A DNA stretch of 19,444 bases from contig JAFTAC010000213.1 in assembly GCA_017458805.1 (NCBI GenBank), positions 1-19,444 on the forward strand, read 5' to 3'. This stretch comes from Victivallales bacterium (GTDB lineage: Bacteria; Verrucomicrobiota; Lentisphaeria; Oligosphaerales; Oligosphaeraceae). A program made the translations under genes and the position numbers. Below, piece after piece: positions 1 to 8,075 of this stretch; position 1 is the stretch's first letter; the number at the start of each line of letters is the position of its first letter. The notes below the pieces were generated by a model. That model saw only the letters and a program-made list of their open reading frames with translations. It was not told where the DNA came from and made no database searches.

Positions 1-776
1 ATGGCGATGTGAGAGGCGGAACGTCCCATCAACTTGATGAAGTGCCAGTATTTGCGGGCGGAGTTGGCGTCGCGCATGATGTTGCCGATGAGCTCGGAAT
101 AGACTTTGGTGGCGGTGTCGAAGCCGAAGGAGACCTCGATCCAGGCGTTCTTGAGGTCGCCGTCGATGGTCTTGGGGCAGCCGATGACCTGGACGCCTGT
201 CTTCTGCTCAATCATGTACTGCGCAAGCGTGCATGCGTTGGTGTTGGAGTCGTCACCGCCGATGATGACAACGGCGGAGATGCCATGTGCCTTGCAGGTG
301 GCGGCAACCTTCGCGAACTTCTCGTCATCGTCCAGCTTGGTTCTGCCAGAGCAGATCATGTCGAAGCCGCCTGTGTTGCGGTACTGGTCAACGAACTTCT
401 CGTCGAGGAGGATGTACTTGTCGTTGATGAGGCCGTCGGGACCGCCGAGGAAGCCGAAGAGCTGGTTGGCGGGGTTGAGGGCCTTGAGTCCGTCGAAGAG
501 GCCAGAGATGACGTTGTGTCCGCCAGGTGCCTGGCCGCCAGAGAGGATGACGCCGACGTTGATGGGCTTCGTCTCGAAGGATTTGCCTGCGACGAACTTG
601 ATGGCGGGCAGGCCGTATGTGTCGGGGAAGAGGGCCTTGATCTTGGCCTGGTCGGCGACGGACTGGGTGGGTTCGCCTTCAAGGGCTTTGACGAACGGGC
701 CGCATTCATTGAGGACGGGCGGAAGCTTCGGGGCGTAGGCCGCCCTGGCTTTCTGGAGAGCTGAAATCTGTGTCAT
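1..776 (-). CDS. pfp: Diphosphate-dependent 6-phosphofructokinase (PFP), 5' part
   Basis: Reading the minus strand from ATG at 776 gives 258 codons open to the window edge, so the C-terminal part is missing. The enzyme phosphorylates fructose 6-phosphate with pyrophosphate instead of ATP, reversibly, in cytoplasmic glycolysis/gluconeogenesis. Visible motifs: GGQAPGGHN (residues 80-88), GGDDSN (173-178), PKTIDGDLK (201-209) and FGFDTATK (218-224). In this family the second Asp of GGDDS (D176) and the Lys of PKTIDGD (K202) mark PPi use rather than ATP use, and D205 is the expected catalytic base. The long N-terminal extension before GGQAPGGHN (about 80 residues) fits the long, plant/spirochaete-like PFP class of about 550 residues. 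An AAGGAA Shine-Dalgarno lies just upstream. The gene follows the small 820-1137 gene by 43 bp in the same direction, so the two are probably cotranscribed. Confidence 0.93.
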   Translation of the reverse strand, partial: MTQISALQKARAAYAPKLPPVLNECGPFVKALEGEPTQSVADQAKIKALFPDTYGLPAIKFVAGKSFETKPINVGVILSGGQAPGGHNVISGLFDGLKALNPANQLFGFLGGPDGLINDKYILLDEKFVDQYRNTGGFDMICSGRTKLDDDEKFAKVAATCKAHGISAVVIIGGDDSNTNACTLAQYMIEQKTGVQVIGCPKTIDGDLKNAWIEVSFGFDTATKVYSELIGNIMRDANSARKYWHFIKLMGRSASHIA

Positions 777-819
777 GGTTTTTCCTTATGTTTTGGAGAG
801 TATGCTAATGCAAGCGAGG

Positions 820-1137
820 TCAATCCTTTTTCCCGAGGAGCCCCTGGAGGGTCTTGATGAGTTCGGAGCCATTTTCGCCGAGGTTCGCGTTTGAGATGAG
901 GGCTGTGGCCTTCTGGACGAGTCCCTTGATGTCTTCCGTGCCGAACTTCGCGAGGATTTCCTGGAGCATGGGCATCAGCTGTGGAACCTTTTGGGCGAGG
1001 TCAGAAGAGGTGACCATCGCTGCGAGCTTGCCCAAATCAGGCGCACCAGCCTGCTGTTCACCGTTTTCGGCCTTGTTGTCGCCAAAGGCATTTTTCAATT
1101 GGTTCAAGCCAGAGACTAAACTGTTGAGATCAACCAT
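820..1137 (-). CDS. Small helical protein of unknown function
   Basis: A 105-residue protein that I do not recognise. It has no signal peptide or membrane segment. It starts with a short helix-like stretch (MVDLNSLVSGLNQLKNAFG), then a polar linker rich in Glu/Gln/Asn (about residues 20-33), then amphipathic helices with regular Leu/Met/Ile spacing (VPQLMPMLQEILAKF, IKGLVQKATALI, ELIKTLQGLLGKK) suggesting a small helical bundle or oligomer. ATG at 1137 has AAGGAAA at good spacing upstream. It is the first gene of a likely two-gene unit with the PPi-phosphofructokinase. A regulatory or structural role near glycolysis would be a guess from position only. Confidence 0.75.
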   Translation of the reverse strand: MVDLNSLVSGLNQLKNAFGDNKAENGEQQAGAPDLGKLAAMVTSSDLAQKVPQLMPMLQEILAKFGTEDIKGLVQKATALISNANLGENGSELIKTLQGLLGKKD

Positions 1138-1286
1138 TTTCGTTTCCTTGTACTAGAGTGGATTGTTTGAATAGTTGGAAGCACATTACGCATTTAAAAT
1201 AAACAGGTTTTCCCATTTTACAAACTCGTTGCCCGTAAATAGGCGGGGAGGGTGGAGTTTTTCCATGTGCGGTTGTCCAATTGCAC

Positions 1287-1320
1287 ATTATTGGTGTTTT
1301 ATGTTTATTGTTACAATAAA
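1287..1320. promoter_or_regulatory. Palindrome and candidate promoter in the divergent intergenic region
   Basis: The 263-bp region 1138-1400 lies between divergent genes and is much more AT-rich than its neighbours. At 1304-1320 there is a perfect inverted repeat, TTTATTGT-T-ACAATAAA (8-bp arms, 1-bp centre). On the minus strand TTGTAA (1316-1311) and AATAAT (1292-1287) form a plausible -35/-10 pair with an 18-bp spacer for the 820-1137 gene; the palindrome covers this -35. On the plus strand the same palindrome contains TTGTTA (1308-1313), but I see no convincing -10 at the right distance. A shared operator for both directions is inference. Confidence 0.4.
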
Positions 1321-1400
1321 AAGCCTAAATATGCGTTAAATTATATGGTTGAGTGTCGTTTATTTGGAAGAGTTATTAGGCATCAAGCATAAAGGACTAT

Positions 1401-3260
1401 ATGAAGCACCACAGTATATGCAGTGCAGGCGTGTGGGTGGCCGTCTGTGCCCTGGGCGTTGTGACGGGATGTAGAAGCACCCATGATTGGCGGACTGACG
1501 CGGACATGAAGGCGGGGAAGCATTTGGAGAACGTGCAGATGGAGGCCAATGGACGCCTGGAGACCATCGCAGTGGAAAGCGCTCAGGACACCTTCAGGCG
1601 GCGCCTGATGCTTGACCAGCAACTTCCCCATTTGGACAAGGCATCGCTGGGCGTCCGTGATTTGGACGATACGGATAAATGGCGCAAGGAGAAACATTTA
1701 CTGAGTGGCCAGCCGTACACCTCGCTGTTCAATACGGCTGAGACCGTGAGGCTGAGCCTCGACGACGCCATTATGATTGGAGCGCGGAACAGCCGTGAAT
1801 ACCAGAGCCAGAAAGAGCAGCTGTTCCAAGTGGCGCTGCGGTTGGATTTGGAGGACCATTCCTTCCAGAACACCTTTAGGGGAATGTTGAAAAGCGTCTT
1901 CGAGAGCACCCATGACGGCACCAGGCGCAACAGTGGATTCGCCAACACGGCAAGCGCGGGGATTGCGCGCACCTTCAAGAACGGTGTGGAGATGGCGGCA
2001 GGCATCGCCGTTGATTTGGCAAAGCTGGTGACGGGGGACAAGGGGTCCAGCTGGGGCATCACGGCGGATGCCAGCATCTCCATCCCGCTGCTGCGCGGTT
2101 CGGGAGAGTTTGTGGTGGCAGAGCCGTTGAAGCAGGCGGAGAGGAACCTGCTTTACCAGGTGCGCGAGTTCGAGCAGTACAAACGGCGCTTTGTCGTCTC
2201 CGTGGCCACCAGCTATCTGGGAGTGCTTCAGGCGGAGCAGCGCATCCGCAACCAGGAGGAGAACTACAAGCGTGTCATCACCTCCACCAGGCGCTCGCGG
2301 CGAATGGCGGATGCGGGCAAACTGCCTGAAAACCAGTTCGACCAGGCGGTGCAGGACGAACTGGCCGCCAGGGACAACTGGATTGCCGCCAAGCAAAGCT
2401 ACGAGACCTCGCTGGACGCCTTCAAAATCCTCATCGGCCTGCCACCCGACGCCAACGTGGCGCCCATCAAGGAAGAACTCGAAAAACTCCAGAAGAACGG
2501 CGAGAACCTGGGTGGGGGCGGCAACGTGACGGATTATGTGGAGGGCGAGACGCCTGCCGCCGATGCGCCCATCGACCTGAAAGCACCCGACAACTCCAAT
2601 GCGGGCCCCTACGAAATCGACGAGACGAAGGCGATTCAGCTGGCGCTTCGCAACCGTCCCGACCTGAAAAACAGTCTGGACAGGATACAGGATGCCCAGC
2701 GCGCCGTGGTCATCGCGGAGGATGCCCTGCGTGCGGAATTGACGCTGGGGGGCAGAGTGGCGGCTGGCGAAGGGCGTTCACTCGCCCAGGCGGACCGCGA
2801 CAACGGCGACTTCCACTTGAACCGCGCCAGCTATTCGGCACCGCTGACATTCGACTTTGCCTGGGAGCGCACTCGCGAGCGCAACAACTACCGCAACAGC
2901 CTGATTGCGCTGGAAAAGGCAGTGCGCGACTTCCAGAACGAAGAGGATCAGTTGAAGCAGAGCATCCGCAACCACCTGCGCAACCTGCTGGAGAAGCGTT
3001 CCAGCGTGGTGATTCAGCGTCAGGCGGTAAAGCTGGCCGAGCGGCGTGTCGATAGCACAGGTCTGCTGCTTCAGGCAGGCCGTGCGGAGATGCGTGACGT
3101 CCTGGAGGCTCAGAACGCTCTGCTTTCCGCGCAGAACGCCATGATTTCGGCCCTGGTCAGCTATCGCCTGAAGGAACTGGAGTTGCAGCGCGACCTGGGC
3201 GTGCTCAACGTGACCGCTGAAGGCGTCTGGAAGGAGACCGATTTGAGCGAGTACAAGTGA
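1401..3260 (+). CDS. TolC-family outer membrane efflux lipoprotein
   Basis: A 619-residue outer-membrane channel protein, the exit duct of the tripartite efflux pump encoded downstream. The N-terminus is a lipoprotein signal: positive MKHH, hydrophobic stretch, lipobox VVTGC with Cys at residue 24. Two outer-membrane-efflux-protein repeats can be seen: one from about residue 115 (LSLDDAIMIGARNSREYQSQ) and one from about 408 (DETKAIQLALRNRPDLKN), each followed by long Ala/Gln/Glu/Arg-rich helices typical of the periplasmic tunnel. A polar, Gly/Pro/Asp-rich insert at about 360-405 separates the halves. At 619 residues it is longer than the usual 450-500 because of this insert and an extended N-terminal segment. 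AAAGGA precedes the ATG. It is the first gene of the 1401-7247 operon; the gap to the adaptor gene is 104 bp with only a weak hairpin (CGCAT/ATGCG near 3287-3300) and no clear terminator. Confidence 0.9.
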   Translation: MKHHSICSAGVWVAVCALGVVTGCRSTHDWRTDADMKAGKHLENVQMEANGRLETIAVESAQDTFRRRLMLDQQLPHLDKASLGVRDLDDTDKWRKEKHLLSGQPYTSLFNTAETVRLSLDDAIMIGARNSREYQSQKEQLFQVALRLDLEDHSFQNTFRGMLKSVFESTHDGTRRNSGFANTASAGIARTFKNGVEMAAGIAVDLAKLVTGDKGSSWGITADASISIPLLRGSGEFVVAEPLKQAERNLLYQVREFEQYKRRFVVSVATSYLGVLQAEQRIRNQEENYKRVITSTRRSRRMADAGKLPENQFDQAVQDELAARDNWIAAKQSYETSLDAFKILIGLPPDANVAPIKEELEKLQKNGENLGGGGNVTDYVEGETPAADAPIDLKAPDNSNAGPYEIDETKAIQLALRNRPDLKNSLDRIQDAQRAVVIAEDALRAELTLGGRVAAGEGRSLAQADRDNGDFHLNRASYSAPLTFDFAWERTRERNNYRNSLIALEKAVRDFQNEEDQLKQSIRNHLRNLLEKRSSVVIQRQAVKLAERRVDSTGLLLQAGRAEMRDVLEAQNALLSAQNAMISALVSYRLKELELQRDLGVLNVTAEGVWKETDLSEYK

Positions 3261-3364
3261 TGGTTTCTAGCTCAGGACGGAGCCTGCGCATCTCCATGCG
3301 TCACCGTGTCTGACAACAAGATATCTGCAACGCCACAGACGTGGTACAGGATTAAGGAATTAAA

Positions 3365-5254
3365 ATGGGAAAGTTCATTTCAGTTTTGGTAATCGTCGTT
3401 CTGATTGGCGGCGGGGGCTGGTGGTATCTCAAGAATGGGAAAGATGGTGGCAATCAGGTGGTTGACCAGCTTTTCGCAAGCGTCAAGGAGGGGCCGCTGG
3501 TCATCAACATGACGGAGTCGGGGAGCATTCGGCCCGCCGAGCAGATCAGCATCAAGAGCAAGGTCGAGGGGCGTGTCTCCATCCTTTCGCTGGTGCCCGA
3601 GGGGCAGCGCGTCAAGAAGGGCGACGTGCTGGTGGAGCTGGACTCATCCTCCTTGCAGGACAGCCTGGTCAACCAGGAAATCACCGTGCAGAATGCGCAG
3701 GCCTCATACGTGCAGGCCTCGGAGAACCTGGAGGTCGTGAAGAACCAGGCGAAGGCGGACGTCGATAAGGCGGAGCTGAACCTGCGTTTTGCCAAGGAGG
3801 ATTTGCTCAAGTACAAGGACGGTGAATACCCCAAGTCCCTGAACGAACTGGAGAGCAAGGTGACGCTGGCGGCGGAGGAACTGCAGCGGGCCGTCGATAA
3901 GCTGAAATGGTCCAAGACTCTCTTCGAGGAGAAGTACCTCTCGGAGACGGAGTACAAGTCCGACGCACTCTCCAAGAGCCGTTGCGAGTTGGATCTGGCG
4001 ACGGCGAAGGGAAACCTGGCCCTGCTGAAGAACTACACCTACAAGCGTCAGGTGGCGCAGTTGGAGAGCGACGTCTCGCAGGACGAGATGGCCCTGGAGC
4101 GAACCCGCCGCAGCGCCAACGCCAATGTTGTTCAGGCGGAGGCGACCCTGCGCGCCAAGGAGCTGGAGCTCAACCGCCAGAAGGCCAGGCTGGAGAAAAT
4201 CAAGGACCAGATAGAGAAATCGACGATTACGGCCCCTGCGGACGGTCTGGTGATCTACGCCACCAGCAACCGCGGCCCCTTCCGAGGCAACTCTGAGCCG
4301 CTCCAGGAGGGCCAGGAGGTGCATGAACGCCAGGAACTGATTGTTCTGCCGACGGCGGACACCTTCATCGCGGAAATCAAGGTGCATGAGACCAACTTGA
4401 AAAAGCTGTACGAGGGGTTGCCCGTTCGCGTGAGAATCGACGCGCTTCCAGGGCAGATTTTCATGGGAAAGGTCTCCAAGATTGCCCCATTGCCCGATGC
4501 GCAGAGCATCTTCATGAACCCTGACTTGAAGCTTTACAACACCATCGTTGCCATTGAAGGAGGCGCCGGCGTGCTGAAGTCGGGCATGAACTGCGAGGCG
4601 GAAGTGGTCATCGAGCAGTACGAGAAGGCGATGTACCTGCCTGTCCAGTGCGTTGTCCGCGAGGACGGCAAGCCCGTCGTCTATTTGAAGACCGCCACGG
4701 GGACGAAGAAGCACGAGGTTGAGATTGGTTTGGACAACAACCGCATGGTGCGCATCGTCTCGGGCCTGAAGGTCGGTGACGAAGTGATGCTGACGCCGCC
4801 GATGAACACCTCAGTCGCCCTGCGTGCCTCCGAGGAGATGATTGATGCGGAGATACCCGACCGCGCGAAGGTGGAGGCTGCCAAGCAGGCGCGTCCGCCG
4901 ATGGGTGGTCCTGGCGGACCTGGCATGGGTTCTGGCGGACCTGGGGGTGAGCGTCGCATGCCTCAGATTTCGCCAGAGATGCGGGAGAAGTTTGAGAAGA
5001 TGTCGCCAGAGGAGCGTCGTGAGTTCTTTATGAAGATGCGTGAACGCGGCGGTATGCCAAGAGGTCCTCAGGGTGGTGCGCCTGGCGCACCAGGGGAGGG
5101 CGGTATGCGCCCGCAGGGCAACTGGCCCCAGGGCGGCGCGCCTGGCGAGGGAGGAGCGCGTCCTCCGCGCAACTGGCAGCCCCGTGGCGATGGGAATGCG
5201 CCCAGTGGTGCGCCGAGGCCGCCTGCGCCAGCTGGTCAGGAGGGGGCAAAATGA
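3365..5254 (+). CDS. MacA/HlyD-type periplasmic adaptor with Gly/Pro/Arg-rich tail
   Basis: A 629-residue membrane fusion protein linking the inner-membrane ABC transporter to the TolC-like channel. In order: one N-terminal membrane anchor (about residues 4-22, ISVLVIVVLIGGGGWWYL); the first lipoyl half (about 60-95, with SKVEGRVSILSLVPEGQRVKKGDVLVELD); a long coiled-coil hairpin (about 100-285, rich in Lys/Glu/Leu/Ala); the second lipoyl half (TITAPADGLVIYA, from about 287); then beta-barrel and membrane-proximal domains to about 495. From about residue 508 the protein changes to a low-complexity Gly/Pro/Arg/Met tail of about 120 residues, interrupted by a short charged helix (SPEMREKFEKMSPEERREFF). 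Typical MacA-like adaptors stop near 400-450 residues. AAGGAATTAAA precedes the ATG. The stop overlaps the ATPase start by 4 bp (ATGA), so the two are translationally coupled. Confidence 0.9.
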   Translation: MGKFISVLVIVVLIGGGGWWYLKNGKDGGNQVVDQLFASVKEGPLVINMTESGSIRPAEQISIKSKVEGRVSILSLVPEGQRVKKGDVLVELDSSSLQDSLVNQEITVQNAQASYVQASENLEVVKNQAKADVDKAELNLRFAKEDLLKYKDGEYPKSLNELESKVTLAAEELQRAVDKLKWSKTLFEEKYLSETEYKSDALSKSRCELDLATAKGNLALLKNYTYKRQVAQLESDVSQDEMALERTRRSANANVVQAEATLRAKELELNRQKARLEKIKDQIEKSTITAPADGLVIYATSNRGPFRGNSEPLQEGQEVHERQELIVLPTADTFIAEIKVHETNLKKLYEGLPVRVRIDALPGQIFMGKVSKIAPLPDAQSIFMNPDLKLYNTIVAIEGGAGVLKSGMNCEAEVVIEQYEKAMYLPVQCVVREDGKPVVYLKTATGTKKHEVEIGLDNNRMVRIVSGLKVGDEVMLTPPMNTSVALRASEEMIDAEIPDRAKVEAAKQARPPMGGPGGPGMGSGGPGGERRMPQISPEMREKFEKMSPEERREFFMKMRERGGMPRGPQGGAPGAPGEGGMRPQGNWPQGGAPGEGGARPPRNWQPRGDGNAPSGAPRPPAPAGQEGAK

Positions 5255-5964
5255 GCAAGGCCAAGGGAAATCCTGCGGGCGACCCCGAATATGCCGTCCA
5301 GTTTGTCGATATCCGCAAGATATACAAGATGGGCGCGGCGGAGGTGCATGCCCTGGATGGCGTCAGCGTCAACTTCAAGAAGGGGAGTTTCTGGGCCATC
5401 ATGGGACCCAGCGGCTCTGGCAAAAGCACGATGCTGAACCTGCTGGGCTGCCTGGACCGTCCCACTTCGGGAAAATACTACCTCAACGGCAAGGATGTGA
5501 GCCGTATGAACGATGATGAGCTTTCGGACATCCGCCTCAAATACCTCGGCTTCATCTTCCAGAGCTTCAACTTGATTCCACAGCTTTCCGTGGAGGAGAA
5601 CATCGCGCTGCCCCTCTACTATCTTGGCTGGAGCACGCAGAAGCGTCTGGAACGGGCACGTGAACTCGGCGAGATGGTGGGGCTGAAGGCGAGGATGAAC
5701 CACAAGCCGTCGGAGCTGTCGGGCGGTCAGCAGCAGCGTGTCGCCATTGCACGTGCACTCTCCAACGACCCCGTTTTCCTGCTGGCGGACGAGCCGACAG
5801 GCAACCTCGACACCGCCACCAGCATCGAGATCATCGAGCTGCTGAAGCAGTTGAACAACGAGGGGAAGACCATCATCATGGTCACCCACGAGCCCGACAT
5901 TGCGCAGCACGCCAAGAGCCAGTTGGTCATGCGCGACGGCAGAATACAGAATATGGAGGGTTGA
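5251..5964 (+). CDS. MacB/LolD-type ABC transporter ATPase
   Basis: A 237-residue cytoplasmic ATPase powering the efflux pump. All ABC motifs are intact: Walker A GPSGSGKST (52-60), Q-loop Gln 104 (FIFQSFNLIP), signature LSGGQQQR (156-163), Walker B VFLLADE with catalytic E181, D-loop NLD (185-187) and H-loop His 213 (VTHEPD). LSGGQQQR with ADEPTGNLD is typical of the MacB/LolD/FtsE class, which works mechanically on periplasmic substrates. In Escherichia coli MacB ATPase and permease are fused; here they are separate genes. The start overlaps the adaptor stop in ATGA, and the permease gene follows at once. Confidence 0.95.
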   Translation: MSKAKGNPAGDPEYAVQFVDIRKIYKMGAAEVHALDGVSVNFKKGSFWAIMGPSGSGKSTMLNLLGCLDRPTSGKYYLNGKDVSRMNDDELSDIRLKYLGFIFQSFNLIPQLSVEENIALPLYYLGWSTQKRLERARELGEMVGLKARMNHKPSELSGGQQQRVAIARALSNDPVFLLADEPTGNLDTATSIEIIELLKQLNNEGKTIIMVTHEPDIAQHAKSQLVMRDGRIQNMEG

Positions 5965-5969
5965 GCTAT

Positions 5970-7247
5970 ATGGCATTCATCTCACCTGGGCGCCTGGTGC
6001 GCGACATCCAGCTCGGCATCAAGAACCTGCTGCTGCACAAGCTGCGCTCTTTTTTGACGATGCTGGGCTTGGTCTTCGGCGTCGGATCGGTCATCGCGAT
6101 GCTGGCCGTCGGCGAAGGCGCCAGTGAAAAGGCGCTGGAGCAGATACGCAAGCTGGGGAGCCGCAACATCATCGTGACTGGCATGAAGCCCGTCGATGAG
6201 CAGGGGGCCTCCAATGTGCGCACGATGATCAGCATCTACGGCCTGCTCTACAGCGACCAGGCCCGCATAGCGGAGACCATCCACACCATACGGCGCATGG
6301 TTCCAGTGAAGTCCATGCAGAAAAGCGCGCGCCTGGGGCAGCGCGAACTGGACTTGCGCATTGTCGGTACCAACGGCGACTGGTTTGAGCTGGTAAGGCG
6401 CCCGCTTCTGGCGGGGCGCGTCATCGTGAAGAGCGACGTCGATGAGAAGTGCAACGTCGTGGTTCTGACCGAACATGGTGCGCGTCGCCTTCTGGCGACG
6501 GAGGCGTGCATCGGCGAGATGCTTCACCTTGGCTCCAACTACTACGAGGTCATCGGCATCGTCCAGAGCGAAGGCGCCAGCGAGGGAGCCAGCCAGACGC
6601 CTGACCAGCAGACGGACGCCTACATCCCAATCTCCGTCGCCAAGGAGCACTTCGGCGACTATTTCACGCAGAACAAGTCGGGTACCCGCATCCGCGAACT
6701 TGTGGAACTTCACCAGATCATCATCGAAGTCGATAAGGAGGAGCATGTCGAGGCGACAGCCAACGCAGTGGAGCGGATGCTGAGCATCTACCACAAGAAG
6801 AAGGACTACATGGTGAATGTTCCGCTGACGCTTCTTCGCCAGGCGGAGGAGACGAAGCGCACCTTCAACGTGGTGCTGGGCGCCATCGCGGGCATCAGTC
6901 TTTTGGTAGGCGGTATCGGCATTATGAACATCATGCTGGCAAGCGTGACGGAGCGCACGCGGGAAATCGGCATCCGCCGCGCCATTGGCGCGCGCCAGCG
7001 CCAGATTGTGGCGCAGTTCCTCATCGAGACGATTGTGCTGTCCTTCTCGGGCGGGCTCATCGGCATCGGGCTGGGCGTCTTCATCCCCTGGGTGATTGAA
7101 CAGGCCGCCGACATGCCCACCATCGTGAAGCTGAGCAGCCTTCTGCTTTCGCTGGGCATAAGTGTCTCCGTCGGCGTCATCTTCGGCATCTACCCCGCGT
7201 TCCGCGCGGCGCGCCTCGACCCGATTGAGGCCCTTAGACACGAATAA
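5970..7247 (+). CDS. MacB/FtsX-type ABC transporter permease
   Basis: A 425-residue inner-membrane permease, partner of the preceding ATPase. It has one membrane segment near the N-terminus (about residues 28-47, FLTMLGLVFGVGSVIAMLAV), a periplasmic MacB-like core domain of about 245 residues, then three membrane segments near the C-terminus (about 300-322, 350-375, 388-408). The coupling segment TREIGIRRAIGARQRQI and the C-terminal motif PAFRAARLDPIEALRHE are hallmarks of this family. Start choice: a TTG at 5961 is also in frame, but GGAGGG at 5955-5960 directly abuts it, whereas the ATG at 5970 is 9 nt from this Shine-Dalgarno, so I choose 5970. Substrate is unknown; relatives export macrolides, peptides or lipoproteins. 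Confidence 0.92.
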   Translation: MAFISPGRLVRDIQLGIKNLLLHKLRSFLTMLGLVFGVGSVIAMLAVGEGASEKALEQIRKLGSRNIIVTGMKPVDEQGASNVRTMISIYGLLYSDQARIAETIHTIRRMVPVKSMQKSARLGQRELDLRIVGTNGDWFELVRRPLLAGRVIVKSDVDEKCNVVVLTEHGARRLLATEACIGEMLHLGSNYYEVIGIVQSEGASEGASQTPDQQTDAYIPISVAKEHFGDYFTQNKSGTRIRELVELHQIIIEVDKEEHVEATANAVERMLSIYHKKKDYMVNVPLTLLRQAEETKRTFNVVLGAIAGISLLVGGIGIMNIMLASVTERTREIGIRRAIGARQRQIVAQFLIETIVLSFSGGLIGIGLGVFIPWVIEQAADMPTIVKLSSLLLSLGISVSVGVIFGIYPAFRAARLDPIEALRHE

Positions 7248-7253
7248 TTAGTT

Positions 7254-7370
7254 GTTAGTGGTTAGTGGTTAGTGGTTAGTATTGTTCTTATCTACTAACC
7301 ACTCACTACGTAATTCACAACCTACTAACCACTAACCACTAACCACTAACCACTAACCACTAACCACTAG
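7254..7370. repeat. Heptamer repeat array with perfect 28-bp inverted repeat
   Basis: The gap between the permease stop (7247) and the next start codon (7371) is almost entirely short tandem repeat. Four head-to-tail GTTAGTG heptamers (7254-7281, the last ending in A) are followed by a 41-nt spacer, which itself contains a degenerate inverted copy, and then by CACTAAC heptamers in the opposite sense (five perfect copies at 7330-7364 plus partial ones to 7370). 7254-7281 is the exact reverse complement of 7323-7350, giving a 28-bp perfect stem. The array ends immediately before the ATG of the next gene. The element resembles the heptanucleotide short tandem repeats known from cyanobacteria in style, but the unit is different. 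Function is unknown; an mRNA hairpin separating the efflux operon from the next genes is plausible. Confidence 0.9.
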
Positions 7371-8075
7371 ATGACAAAAACAGACATACTGATATTGGGT
7401 GCGACCTTCTACGGCTGCGGCATGGCTGCCGTTGCCAAGGGGAAGGTGCTGGTATTGGACGGGAACATCCTGTCTGGCTGGGAGTTTGTGCATGCGTTGA
7501 ACCCTGGAAGGGAGTACGACGGGAAGGTGTTGCGCACGGAGGAGGCGCAAGGGCTTTACGGCCGTCTGCGGGCAGTGAACGCACTGTCCGCCGACGGGCG
7601 TGTGTCGCTGGCGGGGCTTGGCGAGGTCTTTGCGGAGTGGTGCCTTGCACGGCATCTTCCGATTGAATTCGGTGTGGATGTTGTTCGGCAGGATGAGAAC
7701 CACGTCGTTGCCGTGACGCCTGCTGGCGTGGAAGAGTATGAGGCGGAGCGCATAGTGGATGCACGCCCGAAGGCGCAAAGTGGCAAGTGGCTTAATGCGA
7801 TGATAACGGCGCCTTCCGTGCTGCCAGACGGCGGCAAGGGCCCCTTTATGATGCGGCACTCCCTGGTGGATGGCGAGGCCTTCCTTTCGTTCCAGGTCCC
7901 CGAAGATGCATCATGGTCGGAGGCGCGCGCGATGTTCCACCGTGCCTGGGACTTTCGGCCTACGGTGCTGAAGTATTCGACCATTATGCTGACGGCCACC
8001 CGCTTCGACTGCCGCCTGTATGTGAATCCGCTGGCTGCGCTTGAAGCGGGCATCTGCGAGGAGGTGGCGCGATGA
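7371..8075 (+). CDS. Small Rossmann-like protein paired with an FAD oxidoreductase
   Basis: A 234-residue protein of uncertain function. The N-terminus looks like the beta-alpha-beta start of an FAD/NAD-binding fold: TDILILGATFYGCGMA, followed by VLVLD with an acidic residue (D30) where the ribose-binding acid belongs. The dinucleotide motif is degenerate: in the GxGxxG pattern the second Gly is Thr (G10, T12, G15). The rest has no motif I recognise. It is much shorter than a full FAD oxidoreductase. Its stop overlaps the start of the 8072-9766 FAD-dependent gene in ATGA, so the two are translationally coupled and probably work together, perhaps as non-identical subunits. The start codon abuts the heptamer array and has no Shine-Dalgarno, yet ATG 7371 is needed for the first beta strand. 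Confidence 0.7.
   Translation: MTKTDILILGATFYGCGMAAVAKGKVLVLDGNILSGWEFVHALNPGREYDGKVLRTEEAQGLYGRLRAVNALSADGRVSLAGLGEVFAEWCLARHLPIEFGVDVVRQDENHVVAVTPAGVEEYEAERIVDARPKAQSGKWLNAMITAPSVLPDGGKGPFMMRHSLVDGEAFLSFQVPEDASWSEARAMFHRAWDFRPTVLKYSTIMLTATRFDCRLYVNPLAALEAGICEEVAR

Noticed and set aside
9..764. Long plus-strand open frame of 251 codons at the left edge
   Set aside because: It is the complement of the PPi-phosphofructokinase gene, which has all family motifs on the minus strand; the plus-strand protein has no recognisable features.
3704..4714. 336-codon minus-strand open frame
   Set aside because: Antisense to the adaptor coiled-coil; the repeated Leu/Gln/Arg pattern mirrors sense Lys/Glu/Gln codons.
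5961..5969. TTG at 5961 as start of the permease
   Set aside because: The Shine-Dalgarno GGAGGG directly touches this TTG; ATG 5970 has ideal 9-nt spacing.
5982..7241. 419-codon minus-strand open frame
   Set aside because: Fully antisense to the MacB-type permease, with a composition rich in Asp/His/Arg/Ala typical of shadow frames in GC-rich DNA.
7254..7370. CRISPR array
   Set aside because: Units are 7-bp, contiguous and without unique spacers, and no cas genes are nearby.
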